This document shows, in pieces, positions 12,013-26,200 of a stretch of 64,000 nt of DNA. The stretch spans positions 196,001-260,000 of the forward strand of contig JACVTC010000164.1 of assembly GCA_016946835.1 (NCBI GenBank), given 5' to 3'. The notes under the pieces were generated by a model. It was not told the origin of the DNA. It was given only the letters and a program-made list of their open reading frames with translations, and did no database searches. Within the stretch, counting starts at the first letter, position 1. Every line of letters begins with the position of its first letter. The translations under genes and the position numbers were made by a program. The stretch is from Neocallimastix lanati (nom. inval.). Taxonomy: Eukaryota; Neocallimastigomycota; Neocallimastigomycetes; Neocallimastigales; Neocallimastigaceae.

Positions 12013-14682
12013 TTAATAATAGTACTAATATTAATATTAATAATAATAATAGTAATGATAACAACTATAATAATAGCATGACATATAATAATATGAATAT
12101 TTCATGTAATAATATTACAATAAATAAACAAAGTAATGAACATTCTCTTGATTTTAATTTACCTAAAGATAGTGATAAAGTTAATACTAATGATAACAAT
12201 AATCAGTCATTAGATGTACATACTCCATTATCAACTTCTTCTTTAGTTATACCATATGATAAGTTTCAATATGCTTTTCAATATTACCTTTTTCAAATAT
12301 TTGATAAAATTTTATTGAAAAATGAACAAGTTAAAGCTTATTTACCTTTCCATGAGAAAAATGACAAACAACTATATAGTCCATTGTTTTTAGAATTATT
12401 TCTTCAAGTATTGTTAAATGCATTTAGTCAGTATCCTTATAGTAAATATACCATTGATCAATCATTTATGACTCTTCTCTTTTTTCATTTTAGTCTCCTT
12501 TTTATAAGAAAACAGTTTAAATGGTCAAATTCCCTTGTGTATCAAAAGAATGAATATAAAAATGGAGGAATTTATTATCTAAATCATAGGAATAAATATA
12601 GAGGAGGTTCCACCCATATTCATAAATTTAATAAAGTAATACTCCGAGGAGAACGTCATCGTCTCCAATTATGGATAAGATTAAAAAATAATCAAAATAA
12701 GAATTCATTTAAAAATTTTAATTTTGATGTTGATTACGAAAAAGCATTATGGATAAATATAAAAACAATTTCTAAAATTCAACGACAACTTCGAAAAAGG
12801 CATCAATTATCTATTTTTAAATTAAAAAATATTACAGAACAAAAAGAAAAAAATGAAATTGAAAGAAGATGGCCCTTTCCAAACACAAAATATTTAAAAT
12901 GGTATCAAAATCAAAATATAAAAAATCAAAATACATTTACGTTTATCAAATCAAAATCCTTATTATCATCATCCCTTCCTAAAAATTCTGAAATACAAAA
13001 AAAATCAAAGAATAGTAATAAAGAAGATTCATCTAAATTTAATAATGATTTATATATCAAAATTGATAAAGTATGGAGTAATAATGAAACATCTGGTAAT
13101 AGCTCTAATAAAATTAATAACTGTAGTTATAATAATGATTCACTTCCAGTTTTACCTACTTCTCCATTAAAAATGTGGAATGACGAAGATATAAAGAATT
13201 ACAATACCAAAGCTATCATGACCAATACATTTAAAAATAAAAATAAAAGATATGGTGTTGATCTCTTTCTACTTTCCACATCCGTTCCTCTTAACAAATC
13301 ACAAAATTCTTTAACTACCAATTCTTTTAATAAAAAAGAAGATACTCTTACTTCACCTCTCGTGCATACTTATTCAGTAATAAATGAGGTAGAAAAGGAA
13401 AATAAAGAGAATTCTTATAAGAAATTAACTGATTCAAAGGATGAACTGAATAATTATAATACACTAATAGTTTCAAATGATAAGAATAAAGGAATAAATG
13501 ATCAAAAAAATAATATAGTAAAGAAATCCTCATCCTCACTAACATTAATTCGTTCAAAATCTTCAAGCTCAGTTTCATCGAAGTCATCAGAGTTATCTTC
13601 AACATCCATATCAATCTCCACATCTTCTTCTTCTTCTTCGTCTTTAATTTCATCTTCCTTAACTTCTATTGCTTCACCACCAAAATTAGTTGAAGCTGTA
13701 GCTCCTTATCTTTCTTCATCACATACACCAGATATTGAGTCACCCTACGATATTCATGTTCCGTGTACACCAGAAGAATTATGGATTCATGATAAAAGAA
13801 TTAGTAATGTAGATATAATAAATCAAATTCCCTCCTATACTACAATATCACCTACTCAGGACGTAAATACCATATCTGCTTATCCTTTAATTGTTAAATT
13901 CAATGAATTATCATCATCCCAGCAAATACATTCTTTTAATGAACCTCATGAAAATAATGGCAATATCATTAAAAACAAAAATATAGAATTGAATAAAGAT
14001 CAATTAGCAAAAATTGGGAAGGAAGATCCAAAAATGGAGCTAGAAAATTCGCAATCTTTGAGTATTGATTCTTTTAAACATTATTATGATATTCATATTA
14101 AAAATAAACAAGATCAAAATCAATCAACATTAGATGATGGCGATGAAGAAATAAAGATTGATATTAAAAATCAACCAATAAGTGAAATAACAAAAAAGAG
14201 CAAAGAACTAATTGCAAATAAAACCAATGAAGAATCCAAAAAAATTTCATCCAACTCAGAAAAATTACATAATAATATATCAAAGAAATCAAAGTTAGTC
14301 ACATTTAAACATAACGATTCTTTAAAATTCTATGATATTAATCACTATCATTATAATCATAAAAAAAAGAATAATAAAATTAAAATTAAAAGTGAAGAAA
14401 ATAAAGATATTATCAAAGAAGAGCATAGTTTTCATGATATAAGCAATATAAATGGTAATTCTACTAGTACTAGTAATGATTTTAATAATAATCTATATTG
14501 TAGTGATCATTGTAGTACTAATTGTACGTCTATTAATATAAATATCAATGAAGATGATCAAAGAATAAGTTTCAATAATCAAAATAATGATCAAATACAT
14601 GATAATAATCATAAAAGTGAATATAATGACAATAGTTGTAATAATAGCAATACTAATACTATTAAAATTAATAATATTAATG

Positions 14683-14751
<69 letters not shown>

Positions 14752-17700
14752 TCAAACACGCACCACTTCAATCATTAATTATACCAAGAAAATTAGATCT
14801 TAAAGAAGAAGAAAGAATGATACCAGAAATTAGTTTAACTGATAGTAGTATTGATATTTCCAGTACTATTACCAATATCAGTATAAGTACCAGTAAAACT
14901 TATGGAAGTGGAACTGTAACAAATCTTAATATCAATCCAAATAGAAATATAAGCATTTCTGATAATAATAATAATAAAAATACCAATAATGATAATAGTA
15001 ATAATAATCTAAATAATACTTTGGGTACCAATATAAATATTCCTAGTAATATTCCTAGTAATTCTAACTTGACATCGATAGAAATGAAGAAAATGGCCCT
15101 AACGAATCCCTCAGCATTAGCTTTTACATATCTTCCAACGGAAGACTCTTCTACCATCAGCACCAAAAGCAATTCCAATTTTATTTCTGTTCCACTTTCT
15201 ATCTCAGTACCTTCTATTTCACCTATTTCACCTATTTCACCTATTTCACCTATTTCACCTATTTCACCTATTTCACCATTAACTGTAATGTCACCTTTTA
15301 TACCACAATCTTCCTCAACGTCGATATTAGCATTTCCTTCATCTTCAACTTCCATCGAAGCTTCTTCATCCTTATCCACAGATATTTCATCTGTTATTAA
15401 ACCTGACCAAAAACCAAAACCTGTTACGTTTAAAAACAGTAATATAACTAAAAAAGCAGTTTTAGCTATGGAAGCAAAATATGAACAATCCAAAATGAAG
15501 AAAGAAGATCACAATGTAATTAGTAATTTCTATCGATTTTTAGTAAAAGAAGGAGGTACTCGTCATCATCGTTCACAGAAGAAATCTAAAAAAATAAATA
15601 ATGATAGAAATAATTTAATCAAAATTAAGAATAAAAATAACAAGGATACTAAAAGCAACGATAAAAGTAATACGAATAAGAATAAAAAGAAAAATAAAAA
15701 AATCATGATAAAAAATAGCAGGAAAAGAAGAATTTCAAAATGGTTATATTCAAGCAATAATAATAATAATAAAAATTATGAAAATGATCTTAAAAAAAAA
15801 TCTAAAATGAAATTTAACCAAAAAGATGATAATAATACTGAAAATGAAGATCAACTTAATAGTTTCTATATTAATGAAGAAAGTGATATTAATAATGATA
15901 AAGATTATATTAATGAAGATGAAAGTATTGAACAACTTAATTTTCAATCTGAATTGAATAATAGTTATTCCTCCCTTACAGAATTATCAAAACTAAAAGG
16001 TAAAAGTAAAAAAGAAAGTGAAGAAGAAGAAGAAGAAAGTTATCTAAGCAGTTTTTTCAGTCATCATAGTAGTAGTTTTTATATTCATGAAAATGAGCTT
16101 AGTTTCTCTGATAGTGTTTATAGTAGTAGTTTAAATAGTATCAATTTAGATTCAAGTTTAAATTCAAATTCGGATTTAAATTCAAGAAGAAGAAGAAAGA
16201 GTTCCTCAACAGGTACTAATAATAATCAAGACAATTTATTAATTCAAAATCAATCCGAAGATTTTATAATTCGAGACGAAAGCTTCAGCAGTATTAGTAC
16301 CATTAATAGTCAAAGTAGTCATCATAGTAGTCTCTACTCATATGATGATAATAATATTAGAATTAATGTTAATGATGATAATAAACCGGATTTCACTCAA
16401 CGACTTCAAAAGGAAAATGTTGAATATAATGATGATTCTCATAAATCGAATTTACCAAGAACTATATCTTTAACTCGTTTAAAAGAATATCATGATATTC
16501 ATCATCATATTGATCAAGAAAAAATTCTAAGCCATAAGGGTAGTTATAAGCTTAATTTAAATCTTAATATAAATCGAAATCAACCCTCTATTTCAACTAT
16601 TCCTTCCCATCATTCTACTGTTTCTATCAGCAGTAATAAAAAGAAAGTTATTCATAAATCTTCTCTAGCATCTTCCATTTTTTCAGTCCATAGTCATTCA
16701 AAATCAAATTCTATTTCATCGAATTCAACCAATAATGAACATAAAGGTATTATAAATATTTTTATATTTATATAATTATATATTTAAAAATATATGCATA
16801 AATTATTTCATCATTTATTTATTTTTCATTTTATATGTATATTTTATATATATTAATATGTACACATATATTTTTTAATTTGTATATATCGATAATAATA
16901 ATTTATAATAATAATAATCAATATCTTAAAAAAAAATAATAATAAAAAAAAAAAAAAAAAAAGGAATTTCAAGTACAAAAAAAATTGCAAACTCTATGAG
17001 TCATTTAATATTCAATAAAGATAAAAAAATGAAAAAAATGAAAAAAGAAGAAAAATTAAAAGAAATAGAAAAAGAAGGAAAAGAGAGTCGAGTTATTATG
17101 GTATTAAAGGAAAATGATGATAATAATATTGAAAAAGAAAAGGAAAAAAAATGGAATAGAATTCAAAAATTAGGTATAATTGATCATAAAAAAAATAATA
17201 GTAACAGTAGTAATAAAAATAGTAAAAAATTAGGTATATCATTATTGAAAAAGCAACAATCGTTAACAACTTTAACGCTTCCATCTTCTCAATCTCATAA
17301 CTTTTCAATTCAACATCCTTTCTATTTATCTACTTCCATTTCTGATTCTTCACGCACTTCTGTAAAACAACAACAACAACAAATTCCTGAAAAAAAAATA
17401 GAGCAACCTCATCTACTTAAGAAAGCTTATTCTAGTCAAGTGCTCAGAACTAATGAACCATCATCTGAATTTTGCAATATAAATAATTCCTTTAATCCTT
17501 TGGATTATTTCAATGAAGAGAGCAGTAAGAGAGATAATGAAAAATTGAAAAGAATTGAAGTTAAACAAATAAATAAAAATAAAAATAAAAATGAAAATGA
17601 AACTGAAAATGAAAATGAAAATGAAAATGGAAATGGAAATGAAAATGAAAATGAAAATGAAAATGAAAATGAAAATGAAAATGAAAATGAAAATGAAAAT

Positions 17701-20700
17701 GAAAATGAAAATGAAAATGAAAATGAAAATGAAAATGAAAATGAAAATGAAAATGAAAATGAAAATGAAAATGAAAATGAAAATGATAGTGAAAGTGAAA
17801 GTGAAAATGAAAATGAAAATGAAAGTGAAAGTAAAAATGAAAATGAAAGTGAAAATGAAAATGAAAGTAAAAATGAAAGTGAAAATGAAAATGAAAATGA
17901 AAGTGAAAATGAAAATGAAAGTGAAAATGAAAGTGAAATAATGAATATATATAAGGATATTTCATCTACTAACATAAAACCATCAATTTCAAAGATAACT
18001 CAAAAACAGGAATCAACTATTAAAGAAAAAGATAAAAAAGAAGAGCAAAGGGAAGAAAAAGAAAATAATAAAACTATTTCAACACCATATAATCATAAAA
18101 GTAGAAATAGTTTTTCCTCTCTCCCAATGAGTAAACATAGTAAGAATAATAAGGATAAAAATTCAAAATTAAGCACAACTTCTACTGCAACAATTACAGG
18201 TAAATCAAAACCAATGAAAAAAATTAGTAATACATCCCTCTCTACAGCTAATAATATTACAGAGGAAGTAAATTCTTCTAGTTCATTCTCGACAACGAAT
18301 CATCCATTTAAACCGTGGAATAAAAAAACTAATTTACATAAAATTAAGTCCTCTCTTCATCTATTGAAAAAAGCTAGTAGTTATTCATACATTATTTCAA
18401 ATAAGAAAAAAGGAAATAATGATTTTAACAATTATTATTATTATCAAGGTCATCGTCTAAATGTAGATTTAGATCAAGGATTTGAGGAAAATCAAGATCA
18501 AGATCATAATCATAATCAATTGATGTTAACTTCAATGTCAAATGATGATTATAGTGAATATTATGATAAATATACTCATGGTTACAGTAATAGCTATAGT
18601 TTTACTCGTGGTAATGAGCATAACTTCTTTTTTCCCATGACCAATAATGAAAAAGCTAATGAGAATGATAAAAATACTATCAGACATGGACATGAACATG
18701 ACCATAAACATATGAGTAATAAAAAAGAAAGTGAAGGAAAAAAAGAAAAAACAAAAGCAGAAAATCCAACCATGATGAACATGGTAATGTCAACCCTTAA
18801 TCCAAAAAGAAAGAAATATGATATTAAAGAAACAGATCCAATGGAAGATATAGATGAAATAGATGTTGCAACCGTCATTAATACCAATACTACCATTCAA
18901 AGTGTTATTACTGAAGAAAATGAAAATGATTTTCAAAATAAAATGGAAGAAAATAATAACAATTTCATTGAAGGTAAACACAAAAATAAAAATAGAAAAA
19001 TGAAAATAAAAACAAATATAGAATTTTATATATAAACATAAAAAATAAAAAACAAAAAATGAAATTAAAAACAATTATAGAATTTTATATATAAATTTTT
19101 ATTAATAACTTTTAATTTCTTTATTAATATATACTTAAAAAAAAAAAAAAAAAAAAAAAAAATCATTAATTATCTTATTATTTTATTATTATTATTATTT
19201 TTTTTTTATAAAATTTTTTAAATTTTTAAATATATATAAGATCCTACAAATTATTCATTAACAACAATGTTACCATTATCTTCCTCTTCTTCATTAATAG
19301 TCAATTTAAATTCAAATTCAAAATCTTCTAACAATAATAATTCAAAAGAAGAGGATTCTACCGATACTATCACTGCAATTCATAAACCAAAAACATTACT
19401 TACTTCTTCTACACCTTCTTCCTCATCTATTACATCGTCTTCTAATACAACAACACCTATACTACAAACAACATCAATCACAACTTTATCCAACACTATT
19501 AATACACCTAATACTAATTCTACATCGTCTACCGCTGTTACATCTTCTACATTAAATACATTAATTACAGATACTCATCATAAACAATCATTAATTTCTA
19601 CACCATTATCTTCTTCAAAAAATTCCATAAATGATGAAAAAGAACAAGATACAACGGAAATAAATAATAAATTTAAAAATAAGAATACAAATAAGAATAA
19701 AAAGAGAAATAGTGATAATATTAGAAATAGAAATAGAAATAGTAAAAATTCCACTTTATCTGTAATTTCTTCTTCTTCTATTTCTTCCTCCTCTTCTCTA
19801 AATTCCGAACATCCTCATCATCATCACTATCGTCATCCTATTCTTCATTATAAAAGAAAAAGTGAACAAATGATAGCAAAATTTAATTACTTCACTTCTA
19901 TCACTTCTGATGATCAAGTGAAATCTAAAGAAAAAGATAAAGATAATAAAAAAAATAAGAATAAAGACAAAGAGAAAGAAAAAGAGAAAGAAAAAGAGAA
20001 AGAAAAAGAGAAATCAAAATGGAAAATATTAAAGAATAAAGCTAAAAATAAATATAAAAATAAAAATAAAAATGAAAATGAAAATGAAAATAAATCTACC
20101 ACAAAAAGTCAAGAACTGATTGATCATGATGAAGTAGTAGATATTGATAATAAAATTAGTAATAATTATAGTCCATTCACTTCTTCTACTTTAGCTCAGG
20201 AATCTGTTAAAGAGCCATTCTATAAATTATCATCAATGCATACTCTTCAACGTCATCCTTCTAATCATTCTAGCGCAAGTGCCAGCATAAATTCCAATAC
20301 AAATATGAGTGTAAATTCCAATACCAATATAAGTACCAATACCAATACTAATACCAATACCAATACCAATTCTAGTTCTGTTATTGGTTTTGGTTTTGGT
20401 TCTGATTCTAATTTCTCATCCTATAAGACTTCTAATACTAATTTCGATAATCCCACTTCAAAACTTCATTTAGATAGTCTTTCTTCCTCCTCATTGATTC
20501 CAACATACAATTCATGGCATCAAGAAGAAAAAAATGAAGATAATGATGATGATGATGAAGATGATGTTGATAACAGTAGTAATAATAAAAAGGAATATAA
20601 TGTTGATCAAAATTATAGTCACAGTCATCATTATAATCATTCTCATTCTCACAGTCATAGTCATAGTCATAGTCATAGTCATAGTCATAATCATAGTCAT

Positions 20701-20903
20701 GATCCCCATCATCTTCTTCGTCTTACATCATCTTCCACTTCAATAGCATCCCCTTCTACTAATTCATCCACTACGGCGTTCAATTATAGAATAAATCATG
20801 GTCAAAATTCTACTTCATCCTTACAACGACAAGGAATAGATAGTCATTCCTCATTGAATTCCATTGTTACTTTTAATACAACTAATTTTCATCGAGGTAA
20901 TAT

Positions 20904-20941
<38 letters not shown>

Positions 20942-21092
20942 TTAAATATTAATTTTTATTTATTAAAAAAAAAAAAAAAAATTTTTTTTTTTTCAAAAAT
21001 TTTATTAAAAAATAATTAATTAAATTAGCTTCTACGTCATCTCAATACTCATTAAAATCTAATTTCTCTAAGAAAAGTATTCTTTCATTGTA

Positions 21093-21125
<33 letters not shown>

Positions 21126-21374
21126 TTCTATGGATGATTAATAAAATATTTATAAATAAAAATATAAATTTATTTATATAGAAAATTTTAATTATGTATA
21201 TAATAAATAAATAGTTAATAATAATAATAATTAATAATTAATAATTTTTAAATTAATAATAAGATAAAACTAATTAATATATATATATATATTTGTATAA
21301 TTTTCCTAATAAGAATGAAATTGTTTAAACATCATAAATCAAAATCAAAATCAAAATCATCCAAAGTTCAATAA
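10686..21374 (+). CDS. Giant 5-exon low-complexity protein, about 3282 aa
   Basis: Three long open frames and two small exons form one gene. Exons: 10686-16746, 16964-18973, 19241-20896, 21029-21089, 21314-21374; introns are 217, 267, 132 and 224 nt, all GT-AG, in phases 1, 1, 1, 2. The CDS totals 9849 nt, and the frame is open at every join. The protein is dominated by Asn, Ser, Lys and Asp. Tracts include poly-Asn (about residues 425-443 and 1335-1355), a Ser-Pro-Ile repeat (about 1509-1533), a Glu-Asn repeat (about 2231-2346), a Lys-Glu run in exon 3 and a His-Ser run (about 3149-3175). The only segment that looks folded is about residues 520-715 (12247-12830), rich in aromatic and hydrophobic residues, with a basic Arg/Lys-rich end. 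The C-terminus is basic and Ser-rich (HHKSKSKSKSSKVQ). No enzyme motif, signal peptide or membrane span is seen. Function is not recognised. Confidence 0.75.
11959..12013 (+). repeat. Coding (AAT)n, first poly-Asn tract
   Basis: AAT microsatellite read in the Asn frame in exon 1 of the giant gene; an ATT (Ile) codon follows it. Confidence 0.9.
14689..14750 (+). repeat. Coding (AAT)n, second poly-Asn tract
   Basis: About 20 consecutive AAT codons giving poly-Asn around residues 1335-1355 of the giant protein. Confidence 0.9.
15210..15283 (+). repeat. 9-bp coding repeat, Ser-Pro-Ile
   Basis: Tandem ATTTCACCT units encode Ile-Ser-Pro in series (about 7-8 copies) around residues 1509-1533 of the giant protein. 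Confidence 0.9.
17594..17940 (+). repeat. 6-bp coding repeat, Glu-Asn / Glu-Ser
   Basis: (GAAAAT)n with GAAAGT variants encodes alternating Glu and Asn or Ser for more than 110 residues in exon 2 of the giant gene. The 3' half is more degenerate than the 5' half. Long open frames on the other strand here (Phe-His, Phe-Ser) and in another forward frame (Met-Lys) are by-products of this repeat. Confidence 0.95.
20617..20700 (+). repeat. 6-bp coding repeat, His-Ser
   Basis: CATAGT/CACAGT units give a His-Ser alternation near the end of exon 3 of the giant protein. Metal binding is conceivable for such a run but is unsupported. Confidence 0.85.
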
Positions 21375-23209
<1,835 letters not shown>

Positions 23210-26200
23210 TTAAACACATAAATGCATTTGTAATAAAATTTCAGCAGCATCTTGCATTTCTTCTGCATTTTCTTCATTTTTAACTTTTCTACTTGGTATA
23301 GGCATAGGTTTTGAATTCTCTTTTATTATTTGAGATGACACTGATCTACTTAGGGTATTTATACAACTTGGTACTGGGGAAGAAATTTTTGTAATAGATG
23401 AATTTGTGTTTGAAATATTAATATTGCTATTTAAAGAATTAATATTTGTAGACGTTTTATTTGATACCATATTCAAATTCATGGGTTCATTTTTATGTTG
23501 AATTTGAGAAAGTGTTGACATGGTATAATTATTCACTTTATTTTTTATTTGATTAGAATTATTGTAGTTGTCATCAGGAATATTTTGATCTTGATTTTTT
23601 CCATGATAATTTGATGGTGGACAATAATATGAAGAACTATAATAAGGATTATTAATACTATTCTTGCTTTTATTATTCTTATTTTTATTCTTATTATTAA
23701 TAATATTATTGCTATTATTGCTATTATCGTTATCATTATTATCATTATTATTATTATTAATCAGAATGGATGATGATGTAGTTGTATTTATTGGAATACT
23801 TCTATTAACAGTAGTACTATTTGGTAAAGAAGGTGTTGGTAGTGGTTGTATTTGTGATTGATATGATTGTGATGGTTCTTTTTGTCGATGTTGTGGGTTT
23901 AAATAATTATTTTCATTTAATGTAGAAGGTATAATATTTTGAGGAGCATCACACGAAGATAAAGAAGTATAATTTGAAGTATACTCCTTCTCCTTCCTTA
24001 TTGTAGTTTTTTGTTGAGTTAAAGGTTCTGGAATTGATTGTGAAAATGATGGATTATCCTTATGGACAAATCGTGATGAATACTCTTTCTTAACTGGTTG
24101 AGAGATATATTCTTTCTTAAACGATTGGGAAGAATATTCCTTTTTAATAGGTTGGGATGAGTGCTCACTTTTATTAGGATGAGATGAATATAAAGAATGA
24201 TTTGAAGAAACAATAGAATTGATACTGTTTGGGGTTTCCTTCATATGTTTTGTTACAGAACCAAATGAAGTAACTGAATTTGATATTGGGATTGTAGATG
24301 ATAATGGTTTTGAAACTGATTTTGAAACTGGTTTTTGAATAGGTTTTGGAGTTGAAATGAGAGAAATTGATGACTTATTAGATGGATATATATAGTCGGT
24401 AGAAGTCGTTTTAACAAGATTCGATTTAGTAATTGGAGAAACAGTAGTAATACTAGTACTATTAGTTGTAGTATTAGTAATGGAAGGAACTGAAATTGGT
24501 TCTTTACTAAATAAATCAATGTCAGTATCTTCATCAAATCCATAATGGAGCATTTCCTTTCTTATTTCATTAGCCATTTCTTCTTGAATTATTGCATTCA
24601 TCCGACTAACATGTTCTGCATAGAGCTTTTCCTCTTGTTCTTTTAACCATTTCATATCAGTACTTTCAGATAGTAATTGATTATTAGTAGTATATGTTTT
24701 TTGTCTTTTATATTTATTTGTTTTAGCCTTAATTTTGGTATTAGATAAAACTTTATTATAAGATGAAATTAATAAATCGTTTGATTCACCATTACTGACT
24801 GGATAAGAATAACTTTTTTCAAATTTTTTATTTATGTCTACATCATTATCCTTTAATATGCCAATATTTGATGATTTATATTGGAACGAATCATTACAAG
24901 TTGGATAGGAATTACTTTTGGCTGTACTAATATTATTATTAATTTTTACATTAGAATATTCATCATAAAGATTAGGTATTATTGATGTACTCTTAGAGGT
25001 ATCAGAAATGGGTGATTTTCTCTTTTTATTATTATTATTTAAAGGATTTAACGTTTTATATTGATCATTATTACTTTGTAATATCTTTGATCTTGGTGAG
25101 GTAGTAATAGAAGTAGTCTTAGGTATATTCCTTTTTCCATCATTACCATCATCATTATAAATATTACTATAAGATGTACTAATATACTTATTTGGGTATT
25201 TTCCAGAAAGAGTAGTTGGAGTTGAAATTGAAATTGAAGATTTTGTTGTATCTGATGAATAATTCATAAGACGATTTGAAGCCAAAGGTAAAGATTTATT
25301 TTGATTAGTCAATACTCCAGATGTGAATGCGCTTGACATACGTTTTTTATTGCATGAAAAACTATCCACGTTACTAGAATAGACAGAATGGGCGGTAGTA
25401 TTTGATACCCATTTTGATAAAGGTGTTGTTGGTGGAGTTGGAAATGATTTTGAATCTTCGATAAATTCTTGACTTGAATTTTGACGATAATCATAGGAAT
25501 CAGATTGAGTTGAACCAGTCTGGCTTGGAGATGATATAGAAGAATATTCATCAGTAGTTGCTGGAACGAATGCTTTATATGATCCTTTACTTGAACTTGA
25601 ACTTTTATTTACAGAAGAACTTTTTATAATTGACTTTGAAAATGGATAATGAACTGAACTTGAACCAGTTTGATTGTTTAATAATTTAGAAGAGTAAGAT
25701 GAAGATTTAGATAGAGCTGATGATGAAGATAAAGGTAGATAATTTGAATAAGAAATATTTTTATCATCTCTTTCTAATGGATAATTAGAATTGGAATAAT
25801 TTTTATTATCTTTTCCAAGTGAATAATCAGAATTGGAATAATTTTCATCATCTCTCTCTAATGGATAATTAGAAATGGAATAATTTTTATTATCTTTTTC
25901 TAATGATGGAAAATTAGAATTAGATGAAGATAATGATGAAGATTTCGTATTTGTCTTTGCTAATGAAATTGAATTGGTATAATTAATAGAAGATTTATTT
26001 GAGGAAAGAGAATATTTATAATTTAAATCGCCTAAACTATCACTTCCATTATTACCTAATGAATAGTTATTGGTATATGATGGGCTTTTATTACTATTCT
26101 TAGAATCTAATGGACTATTCTTATTATCAATATTAGTTTTATTGATATAATTACCACTATTAGAATTAGAAGTTGATTTGATATATATTAATGATTCATT

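Noticed and set aside
17505-17975. Minus-strand open frames of Phe-Ser and Phe-His repeats and a forward Met-Lys frame
   Set aside because: Shadows of the (GAAAAT)n coding repeat in the giant gene.
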